NCBI GenBank assembly: GCA_021806345.1
Contig: JAJZXP010000153.1
Coordinates: 1-14,165 of the forward strand
Direction: 5' to 3'
DNA length: 14,165 bases
Source of the DNA: Thermoplasmata archaeon
GTDB taxonomy: Archaea; Thermoplasmatota; Thermoplasmata; Thermoplasmatales; Thermoplasmataceae
Part shown: one piece after another, positions 6,147 through 14,112 of the stretch
Position numbering within the stretch: the first letter of the stretch is position 1
Layout: the number at the start of each line of letters is the position of its first letter
The notes under the pieces: generated by a model
Told to the model about the DNA's origin: nothing
What the model saw: only the letters and a program-made list of their open reading frames with translations
Database searches by the model: none
Translations under genes and position numbers: made by a program

Positions 6147-6202
6147 AATAGTGATTTATGATTGACATGTGTTGAATCGATCAATTTAAGTACCCCCTAT
6201 CG

Positions 6203-6211
6203 ATAATAAAT
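6203..6211 (+). promoter_or_regulatory. TATA-like box of the HTH_10 regulator gene
   Basis: The bases read ATAATAAAT, centred 25 bases before the ATG at 6232. The spacing predicts a leaderless mRNA. Confidence 0.5.
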
Positions 6212-6231
6212 TGGTAAAATGGATGTAGCGT

Positions 6232-6942
6232 ATGTCTTGGTTTCAATGTAATCTAAGATTGGTGCATGACAATTGTTGGTCACGCATAACATCGCATTTG
6301 GAGGATACTTATGTGATCGATGCTGGGCTAACATTGTTTCCTTTAGATAATAGTAGTGATGCTTCAGTTCTTATTAAAACGAAAAACACCCAGGATTTTA
6401 TGGAGTTAAGGAATAAATTATCAAGCACTGTTTCAGTTAAACAAATTAACAGGATTATGAACATAGCAAACGTGCGGAATAATCATGTAAAATTTTTGAA
6501 TTTTATGGGCATTTATGGTGATACCATCGCCACAATACTTTATAAAAATAAAACCCCCAGTTATTGGTATTTTTTCATTGACGGAATTGAACATTGGGAT
6601 TTTATAGCGAGAAGTAAAGTCGAATATGAGAGTATATTGAGGAATATCGAGAATATTGCCACGATAAAGTCGTCAAAATGCATAAGCCTCTCAAAAGACC
6701 AAAGTACCCCTCTTGATTTAAGAAAAATTTCATTTGCAATAATTCCGTATTTAACAAATTTACAGGCTGAAGCTATACTAACAGCATATAGACATGGCTA
6801 TTATGATATACCAAAAAAAATCACCATAAAAGAGCTGGCACGGTTGACGGGTAAATCACTTTCTACAATTGATCTTTATTTAAGAAATTCCGAAAAGAAA
6901 ATAATGGATCTTGTTTTTAAATCCTATGACCTCACTTCATAG
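6232..6942 (+). CDS. HTH_10 (bacterio-opsin activator type) transcription regulator
   Basis: The C-terminal part is the diagnostic region. Residues 174-228 run from LTNLQAEAILTAYRHGYYDI through ITIKELARLTGKSLSTIDLY to LRNSEKKIMDLVF, the pattern of the HTH_10 domain of archaeal bat-like regulators (LTxxQ, GYYDIP, ELA, a recognition helix with STIDLYLR). Residues 1-170 would be the sensory or effector domain. They look like the short alpha/beta N-terminal domain of the compact class (about 200-240 residues) rather than a GAF/PAS multidomain protein. The ligand and target genes are unknown. It is convergent with the MFS remnant, so it may once have controlled that transporter, or may act elsewhere. 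A TATA box 25 bases upstream supports the start. Total length is normal for compact HTH_10 proteins. Confidence 0.8.
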   Translation: MSWFQCNLRLVHDNCWSRITSHLEDTYVIDAGLTLFPLDNSSDASVLIKTKNTQDFMELRNKLSSTVSVKQINRIMNIANVRNNHVKFLNFMGIYGDTIATILYKNKTPSYWYFFIDGIEHWDFIARSKVEYESILRNIENIATIKSSKCISLSKDQSTPLDLRKISFAIIPYLTNLQAEAILTAYRHGYYDIPKKITIKELARLTGKSLSTIDLYLRNSEKKIMDLVFKSYDLTS

Positions 6943-6970
6943 CTGTAGTAACTCTTGTATTCGAATCGAC

Positions 6971-7690
6971 CTAGCCGATGAAATTATTGACAACTAACGC
7001 ATAAATTAATGCGGAAATTATTACGAATATTGCAGCTATGGCGAATCCGTCTACAAACGATTTTGTAAATAATAACAAGAATCCAGTAACAACTGGGGCT
7101 ACAACAGAACCAACATAACCTCCAAAATTCATTATTCCTTCGACTAAGCCCACATTTTCTTCGCTAGTTATCGAGGCAACAATCACCCAGGTATTGCCAC
7201 CAGCTATTCCATAGGTAAAGAGGCTAAGTGTAAGTACAGTTATAGATAATAACAGAGACTGAGTTATACTAGCAATAAATACTTCCATTGTTAATGCAGC
7301 GCCTACTATTATTAGCACTTTACGTGCTTTAAAAGTCTCCCATTTCCTCTTTTGAATTAAATAATCACCTATCTTGCCTCCGGAATAGAATCCGATGGCA
7401 CCCTCTGCATAAGGAAGCGTGGCATAAATACCAAGTATCGAGTATTATAAGACGGTATGTATCAACTAAAAATGATGGCATCCACGTTAATAGCATAAAT
7501 GACACGTACACTAAGAAAGAGTTCCCAACCAGTAAACCAATCGTTGAAGGGTATTTATAAAGACTTTTCCAAGGTATCTTCCTTTTAATGTTACCGGTCG
7601 CTTCCTTTTTGCCAAATATGTAAGAAAGTTCCTGTTTCGTAACCTTCTTTTTCTCCCGTGGTCGTGATAATAAATAAACCAAAATATTAC
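6971..7690 (-). pseudogene. MFS transporter, C-terminal remnant with frameshift
   Basis: The intact gene would have encoded a 12-helix major facilitator, probably of the anion:cation symporter (organic acid or sugar acid) type. From about 7690 the minus strand reads LVYLLSRPREKKKVTKQEL, the loop after helix 6, then a helix and LTWMPSFLVDTY. Near 7440-7450 the frame changes; in the new frame it continues LGIYATLPYAEGAIGFYSGG, KIGDYLIQKRK, several transmembrane helices (SLLLSITVLTLSLFTYGIAG, GSVVAPVVTGFLLLF, AAIFVIISALIYALV) and stops at 6971. About half of the protein is missing: helices 1-6 are absent because the IS110 remnant abuts at about 7690. One frameshift plus truncation makes function very unlikely. 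It converges on the HTH_10 gene with 28 bases between. Confidence 0.8.
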
Positions 7691-8470
7691 GATTACACTT
7701 GAACAGCTCAAGAGAAATGGAACGATGATCTTAAACATCATTGCATCGGATCTTGCAGCTGTGTTCCCTGAATATACCGAGACCTTTGAGATAGATTCAA
7801 AAGTATCGCTGAGAATACTCGAAAGGTATCCAATTCCTGAAGAAATAATAAAGGCTGATATAATAGATCTCTTCGCACTCATGGATACGGGAAAGGGACA
7901 TTACCACATGGATGATGCTACTAAATTTAAGATAGTCGCAGAGAATTCCATAGGTATTCCGGATCCGGAAAAGGTGTATGCGTACAGGATCAAAATGTAT
8001 GCCAGTATATCGAAGGAAGAGATCGACCGAATTAAGAGCGTTGAAGGTGAGATCAGGGAAAGAATGTCTGAAAACACCGATGTAAAGAATATATCAGATA
8101 TACACGGAATCGCCATTACATCTGCAGCTGTCATGGTCGCAGAGATCGGAAGCATAGGGCAGTTCAGTTCTGCTGTTAAGCTCCAGTCCTATGGCGGAAA
8201 GTCTCCGAACATCACAGGTTCTGGCGGTAAAATACACAGCTCGGGATCATCGAAGATAAGGAATCCACATCTCTCTAACAGCACCTATGAATATCCCTTG
8301 TACTTCATAGAACGCCTGAATTCCTTGAAGTGTACCAAATGTAAATAGCGAAGAAGAAACCAACTCAAGCCTACATAGTCGTGGGCAAGAGGCTTCTATC
8401 GCATGTCTATAGTATCATGAAGAACCAGAAGCCTTACAGGGAGAGGCTGCCGGGAGTAAGCAGAGTATAG
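7684..8470 (+). mobile_element. IS110-family transposase remnant
   Basis: The readable part begins near LEQLKRNGTMIL (about 7700) and continues with ASDLAAVFPEYTETF, LRILERYPIPEEI and, at about 8090-8330, the transposase_20 region: ISDIHGIAITSAAVMVAEIG, FSSAVKLQSYGGKSPNITGS, GGKIHSSGSSKIRNPHL. The N-terminal RuvC-like DEDD catalytic domain is almost wholly missing. The main frame stops at 8348. A shifted frame from 8348 continues AKKKPTQAYIVVGKRLLSHV, then YSIMKNQKPYRERLPGVSRV and stops at 8470, a normal IS110 C-terminus. It is therefore truncated at the front and frameshifted near the end, and cannot be active. IS110 elements usually lack long terminal inverted repeats, so the element ends cannot be placed. 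It abuts the MFS remnant. Confidence 0.8.
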
Positions 8471-8770
8471 TTCCAATCAGACTTCACTCGGTATGGCTAA
8501 ATGCGGAAGAGACTTCTCTACGCCTCAACATCGCCATTAACGTTTTATAGGCGGCAATTTTGCATTGTCGGAAATGACTAAAATTAAACTGCCATTTACA
8601 CGAAGGCACATAAAAGATAATAGATTTTCTTCCCACAGAGGGATCAGCCCTTAAAATCGTCTATCTTAAAATAGTAGAACTCAATTAGAAGCGCTCTTGT
8701 AGAATTCTGGATGGATATTTCAAATGCACGGATGAATCAAAAAAATGCTTAGTGAGAAGTACCCTAAAAC
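8471..8770. other. Non-coding stretch between IS110 remnant and aminotransferase gene
   Basis: About 300 bases without a credible frame on either strand. The part next to 8470 may be the non-coding right end of the IS110 element, and the part next to 8770 follows the stop of the aminotransferase gene and should contain its transcription terminator. I see no strong hairpin. Confidence 0.4.
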
Positions 8771-9955
8771 CTACACAGAATCGGTAACACTATGCGCGTG
8801 TTTATCCAAAAATTCCTGCGCTGCACTTAGGCCAGTTCCCAGTTTCACGTTATAATCGTTATCTTTTAGTGCTCTTTCAATTGCACTAATTGCAATCATT
8901 ATTTCCGAAGCATTGATGGATCCCATATGGCCAATCCTGAAATATTTATTTCTTATTTCAGGAATTAAACCATTTGCAAAAATTGCTCCATATTTCTGCG
9001 CAGTTTCTAAAAACAACTTTCCATTAATTTTATCAGGAAGATAAACTGCCGAAACTGTATTCGCATATGCTTCTTCCTTTGGAATCATTTCAAGATCGAG
9101 CTCAGTCATTGCTGTTCTAAAAGCATTGGCCATCATTTCATGTCTCTTAATTCTTTTAGTTATTCCTTCACTAAAAATAGAATTAAAGCTGACATTTAAC
9201 GCTCTTATTAGATTTACGTTTGGGGTTCCAAAAAACTCGTAATGATCCACCTTCTCGTCTTGGAGAATATCGTACCATCCTAACCATTTCCTTAAGTCTG
9301 AGAAGAATGAGAGAGGAGGATTTCTTTTCATGGCTGATAACGCCTTCGCCCCTATCACACCTATTGCAAGACCAGGAGGAGCCCCCAGTGCCTTCTGGCT
9401 AGCAGTAAAGACCGAATCAATGCCCCAGCTCATTTGAAATTCTTCTCCACCTATGGAACATACGCCGTCGACAACTAACACGGTATCAAGGCCTCTGAAG
9501 TATTTTGCAATTTCTTTGATATCATTTCGTACACCTGTGCTAGTTTCCACGTGAGTAACTGTAACGAGGTCGTATTTGTTTGAGCTTATCCTCTCCTCAA
9601 TCTCTTTTGGATCTGCAGGATAACCTAGGTCAGGCTTATATATGTCGATATTTCTTGTGAATCTAGAAAAGAGATCGATAAGTCTTTCTCCAAAAAAACC
9701 ATTATTCACAATAAGCACCTTTGAGTCTCTCCTAATAAAGTTGATTGTTCCAATCTCCATGCCGAGAGTCCCTGAACCAGAAACAATAAAAGGAAAACCT
9801 TTCTTGGAATATACTAGTCTCAGGATATCCCTCAAGGTCTCCTTAAATAATGCGATGAATTCATTTGAGGTGTGAGCTACTGTTTGTTGGGCGAGTGCAT
9901 TCAAAACTTCTTGTTCATATTCCGTAGGTCCCGGGATCATCAAGATTTTTCTCAT
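8771..9955 (-). CDS. Class V aminotransferase, alanine-glyoxylate/serine-pyruvate type
   Basis: This 394-residue cytosolic PLP enzyme has the family's full set of marks: MIPGPTEYEQEVLNAL at the N-terminus, the phosphate-binding SGSGT at 59-63, THVETSTG at 134-141, the PLP-pyridine aspartate in VVDGVCSIGG (D163), the Schiff-base lysine in TASQKALGAPPG (K188), and the carboxylate-binding arginine in FRIGHMG (R340). Length is normal. Expected reactions are transfer of an amino group from alanine or serine to glyoxylate, giving glycine; PucG-like ureidoglycine activity is an alternative that sequence reading cannot exclude. It is last in a three-gene set, 17 bases after the permease. A GGTG motif at 9962-9965 lies six bases before the ATG, and AAGGTGA overlaps the permease stop. 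With the upstream aldolase it could remove glyoxylate or another 2-oxoacid. Confidence 0.85.
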   Translation of the reverse strand: MRKILMIPGPTEYEQEVLNALAQQTVAHTSNEFIALFKETLRDILRLVYSKKGFPFIVSGSGTLGMEIGTINFIRRDSKVLIVNNGFFGERLIDLFSRFTRNIDIYKPDLGYPADPKEIEERISSNKYDLVTVTHVETSTGVRNDIKEIAKYFRGLDTVLVVDGVCSIGGEEFQMSWGIDSVFTASQKALGAPPGLAIGVIGAKALSAMKRNPPLSFFSDLRKWLGWYDILQDEKVDHYEFFGTPNVNLIRALNVSFNSIFSEGITKRIKRHEMMANAFRTAMTELDLEMIPKEEAYANTVSAVYLPDKINGKLFLETAQKYGAIFANGLIPEIRNKYFRIGHMGSINASEIMIAISAIERALKDNDYNVKLGTGLSAAQEFLDKHAHSVTDSV

Positions 9956-9972
9956 TCAGTACCACCCTCACC

Positions 9973-11673
9973 TTATTCCTTCCTTGCAAGACTCTCGTCA
10001 ACAAGTTTTTTTATCTCGTCCTTAGGTAAGCTTGTCCAACTGGCAAGGTAGTACATAAGCACGCTAAGAATTATCACCCCAATCCAATCATATGGAAGAG
10101 GCAAAGAATTTGTACCGAATTCCCCAAACCTAACGAAAAACCCAATCGCTATTATGTAAATGATCATCCAAGATGACCCTTTCAAGTCTTTCCATAGATT
10201 TTTACTCCGGGATTCTGATGTGAGCCAAAGCACAAATGGCACGATTATCATCGACCCTAATAAAATATAAGGTGCGTATGGTTCTTTTGGAGTGTATAAA
10301 CTTCCTACCCCCCAGTATACTATGAGCCCACTAATTACGGTAGCCAGAATAACAAATATTTTTAACCCTCGAAGTTTAAATGGGCGAGCAAGTTCTGGGT
10401 ATTTCTCATGGATTATTCCTGCGCTAATTGGGCCCGTCATGTATGCAAATATGGTGGTGCTAGTAATTATTGATACGAGAGCAGTCCATGCTGCTCCCAC
10501 ACTGCTGACAAGATAGCCTATTAAGCCCATGATCATGAAGAAAATTGTAACTGAGAACATAGTAATAACACCAAGTGTGGGAATCCTATATTTACCGTGC
10601 ACAATAGCAAAGGATTTCGGTAGAATTTTCTCATTTGCCATACCGTATATTATTCTGCTTCCTGCAGCCGTACTTTGATTTGTCTCAGCTGTTGGACCAA
10701 GTACCCCCCCTATGATAAGTAAAACGGCGATGAAGAGCAGTCCCAATCCTAATGACACATAAAACAGCGGGAACGTGGAAGTAAATAGAGAAGTACTCAG
10801 GGAATGCCAAGAGCCAGGAGTTATGCCTGATGTTCCAACCACGCTATTGTTCCACTTTATTCCGAAAATGAATCCCACTTGTAAGAAAGTATAAAAAATT
10901 ATTGAAGTAACAACTTCTAAAAGTATGGCTCTCCATATGTCCTTTCCAGGATTTCTAGCGTCCGCTGCCATGTCAATTGGCTGTCTAAACCCTTGGTAAG
11001 CATAAACGATGCCTGTTGCTGGCAAGGCTGTGAATATGACACCATATCCAAATGGCGCAAAGGATGGGGTGACAATATTTGAACCCAAACCTACTTGTAA
11101 ACCTACGACAATTAGAAATATGAAAGTCAATGGAAGAATCACTAGCTTTAGGTAACTTATTCCTGCGTTTGTGTACTTTACCCTTTTGATGCCCGTATAG
11201 TTGATCCAAAATATTATTGCGACAATAATCAGTGCTATTACAACGCCGCTAAAAGTAGGTTCACCGTTAACCACAAAGCTGATTGGAAACTTATAGTAAT
11301 ACGAGACCGTCTGAATAACCGAAAGAATCCCAACTGCCTCGCCCGAAGGGGTTGCCAAAAGTGGAATCAATGAGGTCCAGCCGGAAAAAGCCATCGCGAG
11401 CGGACCGTTAGTAAAGCCGGGATATCTTGCCACTCCCCCAGAAATAGGAATGGAACTGCCCAGCTCGGCATAGGGAAGGGACACTATGAGCATAAAAATG
11501 CCACCAATTATCCAAGAAAGAATCGCAGCTGGCCCAACATATTCAGCGGTATAATATGATGCAAATATCCATCCAGTACCAATAACTGCAGTCAACGCAG
11601 AAAAGTAAAGATCCCGTAGCCCTAGCTCTTTCCTTAACGTTGGAGTTTCCTTTTTAGTTACATTTGGCTCCAT
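9973..11673 (-). CDS. APC-superfamily amino acid permease
   Basis: This 566-residue integral membrane protein has about 12-14 hydrophobic helices. Helix 1 contains AVIGTGWIFASYY (residues 29-41), whose GTGW corresponds to the substrate-binding G[ST]G break of APC transporters. SLPYAELGSSIPISGGVARY and a cytoplasmic IDMAADARNPGKDIWRAI block (compare the family's xxxNPxxxIPRAI) confirm the family. The extra length over the usual 430-480 residues lies in a periplasmic-side loop near WNNSVVGTSGITPGSWHSLS and in added C-terminal helices. Import of an amino acid or amine by proton symport is expected; the substrate cannot be read. It follows the aldolase gene after only five bases, so co-transcription is nearly certain. 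Because it sits between two catabolic enzymes, it probably imports their precursor. Confidence 0.85.
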   Translation of the reverse strand: MEPNVTKKETPTLRKELGLRDLYFSALTAVIGTGWIFASYYTAEYVGPAAILSWIIGGIFMLIVSLPYAELGSSIPISGGVARYPGFTNGPLAMAFSGWTSLIPLLATPSGEAVGILSVIQTVSYYYKFPISFVVNGEPTFSGVVIALIIVAIIFWINYTGIKRVKYTNAGISYLKLVILPLTFIFLIVVGLQVGLGSNIVTPSFAPFGYGVIFTALPATGIVYAYQGFRQPIDMAADARNPGKDIWRAILLEVVTSIIFYTFLQVGFIFGIKWNNSVVGTSGITPGSWHSLSTSLFTSTFPLFYVSLGLGLLFIAVLLIIGGVLGPTAETNQSTAAGSRIIYGMANEKILPKSFAIVHGKYRIPTLGVITMFSVTIFFMIMGLIGYLVSSVGAAWTALVSIITSTTIFAYMTGPISAGIIHEKYPELARPFKLRGLKIFVILATVISGLIVYWGVGSLYTPKEPYAPYILLGSMIIVPFVLWLTSESRSKNLWKDLKGSSWMIIYIIAIGFFVRFGEFGTNSLPLPYDWIGVIILSVLMYYLASWTSLPKDEIKKLVDESLARKE

Positions 11674-11678
11674 ATGGT

Positions 11679-12614
11679 TTATGCCATCCCTGTTCTCATT
11701 TCCTCTTCTAACTTAGCAACCTCTTTTGACAAATTAATAAGCTCCTCCGCAATGGAATTAGACGGTTCTCGCAATGGTTTCCTCGCATATCCAACATTCC
11801 ATCCAGTTCTATTCATAACAAATTTTATTCTCGCAGGCATGTCTGACAAAAGTATCTTCTTCGTGATAGGAATAATAGCCTCATGAAGCTTTAACGCTGT
11901 CGAATAATCACCATCGACAACGGATTTGTAAAGTTTCACGGAAGTTTTAGGAAGCAAGGTATTAATCGCAGCAATAGAACCTGATGCACCTAGTGCAAAA
12001 GAAGGAAATAACATATCATCCAACGCTGTAAATATTGGAAATTGTCTACGTGCCATAGATAATAAGCTTCCAAGGGCATGTATATCGCCTCCGCTCTGCT
12101 TTACGCCAAATAAAATTCCACTTTTAAGCATTTTTACCAATATTTCTGGAGAGATAACGTTCCATGGTACAACATTATAAGCTATTATTGGAATCTCAAC
12201 TTTCTTTCTTATTTCAGCATAAAACGAGTAATTCCCATTATCGCCGTCACTAAATAGATAATGTATCGGTGTGACCATCAGAGCTTTTACACCTAATTCC
12301 TTGAGTATTTGTCCTCTTTTTACTGCCTGGACTGTCGACTCTGTTATTATCCCACCAATGATTGGGACTTTATTGTTTACTGTTTCAACGGCTATTTCAA
12401 CCAGCTGCTTTAATTCCAGATCAGAGAGCGTCTGACCTTCCCCCGTACTTCCTCCGACCGAAATCCCTGAGACCCCTAATGATAGCATCTTTTCTATTTC
12501 TTTTCGAAACTCTTTTGGTTCAACCTCTCCTGTCTCATCAAATGGTGTTACAACAGGGGGCATTATTCCACTCAACTCTTGCTTAGTTTTATCTTTCTCG
12601 ATATATCGTTCCAT
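11679..12614 (-). CDS. DapA-superfamily (NAL/DHDPS-like) class I aldolase
   Basis: This 311-residue TIM-barrel enzyme has the superfamily marks: IMPPVVTPFDETGEV near the N-terminus, GGSTGEG at 54-60 (carboxylate-binding loop), the catalytic tyrosine in IIAYNVV (Y146) and the Schiff-base lysine in GVKQSGGD (K172). Pyruvate or another 2-oxoacid is bound or released by this lysine. In true dihydrodipicolinate synthase an arginine follows the tyrosine by five residues (R138 in E. coli); here the stretch is YNVVPWNVIS with no arginine. That argues against lysine biosynthesis and for an aldolase or dehydratase such as 4-hydroxy-2-oxoglutarate aldolase or a 2-keto-3-deoxy-acid aldolase. It heads the operon. 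The ATG at 12614 lies 24 bases after the centre of a TATA box, so the mRNA is probably leaderless. Confidence 0.85.
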   Translation of the reverse strand: MERYIEKDKTKQELSGIMPPVVTPFDETGEVEPKEFRKEIEKMLSLGVSGISVGGSTGEGQTLSDLELKQLVEIAVETVNNKVPIIGGIITESTVQAVKRGQILKELGVKALMVTPIHYLFSDGDNGNYSFYAEIRKKVEIPIIAYNVVPWNVISPEILVKMLKSGILFGVKQSGGDIHALGSLLSMARRQFPIFTALDDMLFPSFALGASGSIAAINTLLPKTSVKLYKSVVDGDYSTALKLHEAIIPITKKILLSDMPARIKFVMNRTGWNVGYARKPLREPSNSIAEELINLSKEVAKLEEEMRTGMA

Positions 12615-12632
12615 ACATCAGCATGCGTTTTC

Positions 12633-12643
12633 TTTATAAATAT
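12633..12643 (-). promoter_or_regulatory. TATA box of the aldolase-permease-aminotransferase operon
   Basis: The minus strand reads ATATTTATAAA, centred near 12638, with transcription expected at about 12612-12614, at the ATG of the first gene. It faces away from the promoter proposed for the FAH-family gene, about 38 bases off, so one regulator could control both. Confidence 0.6.
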
Positions 12644-12670
12644 CCAAATATGCAAGGTAACTACATTTCC

Positions 12671-12680
12671 TTTAATATAG
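12671..12680 (+). promoter_or_regulatory. TATA-like box for the FAH-family transcript
   Basis: The bases read TTTAATATAG, centred near 12676, which predicts a start near 12700. That coincides with the ATG of a short ORF (12699) and would leave a leader of about 187 bases before the FAH-family gene. Confidence 0.4.
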
Positions 12681-12698
12681 GAATTTCCATAACCAGCT

Positions 12699-12890
12699 AT
12701 GAATCAAGAGAACATGAATGTTTGCGGTCCTGATATATGGAGACGAATTAGAAGACAACTTTTAATCTTCTTTCTTTGCACAGCACATTTTGCTGTAGAA
12801 AGTGGATACAAATCACCTTTGAATGTAATAGTTAACATAAGTAATGAAATTAAAGAAAAACGACTTTTCAGATCGAAGGTGAATCTATGA
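12699..12890 (+). CDS. Possible leader ORF of 63 residues, overlapping the FAH-family gene
   Basis: The frame begins MNQENMNVCGPDIWRRIRRQ and has a hydrophobic LLIFFLC segment. I recognise no family. Two points favour translation: a TATA-like box is centred about 23 bases before its ATG, and its TGA overlaps the ATG of the next gene as ATGA. Against it are the odd composition, and the fact that the FAH-family gene has its own strong Shine-Dalgarno site. It could be a leader peptide coupled to the enzyme gene, or simply leader RNA. Confidence 0.25.
   Translation: MNQENMNVCGPDIWRRIRRQLLIFFLCTAHFAVESGYKSPLNVIVNISNEIKEKRLFRSKVNL
12774..12802. promoter_or_regulatory. Hairpin in the leader of the FAH-family gene
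   Basis: The inner arms ACAGCA (12780-12785) and TGCTGT (12791-12796) enclose a five-base loop CATTT. Outer arms CTTT (12774-12777) and AAAG (12799-12802) extend the pairing after a two-base mismatch. It lies about 85 bases before the ATG at 12887. It may be an operator or a structured leader element. Confidence 0.4.
12875..12882 (+). promoter_or_regulatory. Shine-Dalgarno site of the FAH-family gene
   Basis: GAAGGTGA lies four bases before the ATG at 12887 and is a strong complement to the 3' end of archaeal 16S rRNA (CACCTCC region). It supports this start codon and shows that, unlike its divergent neighbour, the gene is read from a leadered mRNA. Confidence 0.65.
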
Positions 12891-13774
12891 AATTTGCTAA
12901 TGTCGTCATAAATGATCGTAAAGAAGTGGTGGTTTTCACTTCAAAGGGCTTATTTAATTTATCTGCTATTTCACAGATAAGCCAAAATTTTGTTCCACTT
13001 TTTAAAAACACTGATGAATTAATAAGATCCAATTTCGATATAGATAAAATTGACCAGGTGATAACTGATAATCATGAAGAACTGAAGAATAAAAAAATAC
13101 CAACTGAGTACCATTTCCGCTTCTTACCGTGTATTGAAAACCCGTCTAAGATAATCTGTGTTGGCCTTAATTATAGAAGACATGCAATGGAAGAAGGAAC
13201 TGCGATTCCAAAGGAACCCGTCCTTTTTGGAAAATTCAATAATACCCTAGCAGGCAATCTCGAACAAATAAAAATTCCAGCAGAAAGCAAGGAAATGGAT
13301 TATGAAGGTGAGATGGGGTTAGTCATAGGGAAAGAGTGCAGCCATGTTTCAAGCAAGGACGCACTGAATTATGTATACGGTTACTTCGTTGCTAACGACG
13401 TATCAGCCAGAGACTTACAGTTTAAGTCATCGCAGTGGTTGTTGGGAAAATCGCTGGATAAATTCGCGCCCATTGGACCATGGGTTGTTACTGCAGACGA
13501 GGTTAAAGATCCGGACTCTTTGCAGTTAAGGACCTTTGTTAATGACGAATTGCGTCAGAACTCAAACACTTCAGATATGATATTCAATACTATGGAGTTG
13601 GTATCATATATTTCTAAATTCTTCACACTTTATCCGAACGATATAATCCTTACCGGCACGCCAGAAGGTGTAATCCAAGGGATGCCAGAAGATAAGAGAG
13701 TGTGGCTTAGAAGAGGAGATAAAGTTGTGGTGGAAATTGAGCAACTGGGAAAACTTGAAAATACTTTTATCTAA
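12887..13774 (+). CDS. Fumarylacetoacetate hydrolase (FAH) family enzyme
   Basis: This 295-residue cytosolic enzyme has the FAH C-terminal-type catalytic domain from about residue 88. IICVGLNYRRHAMEEG (89-104) opens the fold. The metal site is formed by E140 and E142 in MDYEGEMGLVIG and by D171 in VANDVSARDLQ. PIGPWVVTADEV and ILTGTPEGVIQG (254-265) are standard later blocks. The N-terminal 80 residues form the usual small extra domain. Members hydrolyse C-C bonds in acylpyruvates or fumarylpyruvate, hydrate 2-keto-4-pentenoate, or decarboxylate oxaloacetate or 2-oxoacids; the exact reaction is not readable. It is divergent from the aldolase operon and probably works in the same catabolic route. 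The start is fixed by a Shine-Dalgarno site. Archaeal relatives include putative 2-keto-3-deoxy-sugar-acid dehydratases. Confidence 0.85.
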   Translation: MKFANVVINDRKEVVVFTSKGLFNLSAISQISQNFVPLFKNTDELIRSNFDIDKIDQVITDNHEELKNKKIPTEYHFRFLPCIENPSKIICVGLNYRRHAMEEGTAIPKEPVLFGKFNNTLAGNLEQIKIPAESKEMDYEGEMGLVIGKECSHVSSKDALNYVYGYFVANDVSARDLQFKSSQWLLGKSLDKFAPIGPWVVTADEVKDPDSLQLRTFVNDELRQNSNTSDMIFNTMELVSYISKFFTLYPNDIILTGTPEGVIQGMPEDKRVWLRRGDKVVVEIEQLGKLENTFI

Positions 13775-14108
13775 GATATGTTAATCAATCTAGATCAAGC
13801 ATCATACTATCTTATAAAGATGACCAAAGCTTCTGTTGGAGAATTATATCTAAGTTTGACTTCGCACCACCATTAAAACTACAATTCTTGTTGTGATTAG
13901 GTTCCCTAGTAGTAGACATTATTATTATGTTACTTACCTGAACTCTTTCACATTAACACATATTTTTTAATCAGCTGAACCCGTGATATGGGGAATGAGA
14001 TGGTATTTGGTCATTTTTCATTTCGATCCATACGTATCCTTCCGAGCCTTTATTCTAGCCATCTTCAGTGGAAATATGTAAATAGTATTAACACATATGG
14101 TAACACAT
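13775..14108. other. Non-coding stretch after the FAH-family gene
   Basis: No credible frame is present. A T-run (TATTTTTTAA at 13961-13970) may end the FAH-family transcript. TTAACACATAT occurs at 13953-13963 and again just before the last gene. A TATA-like TATGTAAATA lies at 14076-14085, about 27 bases before the ATG at 14109. Confidence 0.4.
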
Positions 14109-14112
14109 ATGT
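14088..14112. repeat. 12-bp tandem repeat at the start of the last gene
   Basis: TAACACATATGG (14089-14100) is followed directly by TAACACATATGT (14101-14112). Each unit contains the palindrome CATATG, so the repeat creates two possible start codons in one frame (14097 and 14109). A third, isolated TTAACACATAT is at 13953-13963. Confidence 0.6.

Noticed and set aside
7511..7882. Minus-strand frame of 123 residues crossing the MFS/IS110 junction
   Set aside because: Its N-terminal part is antisense to the transposase and its C-terminal part is the wrong frame of the MFS remnant.
11679..12614. Annotation as dapA of lysine biosynthesis
   Set aside because: The arginine that follows the catalytic tyrosine in true dihydrodipicolinate synthases is absent (YNVVPWNVIS), and the neighbours are transport and catabolic genes.
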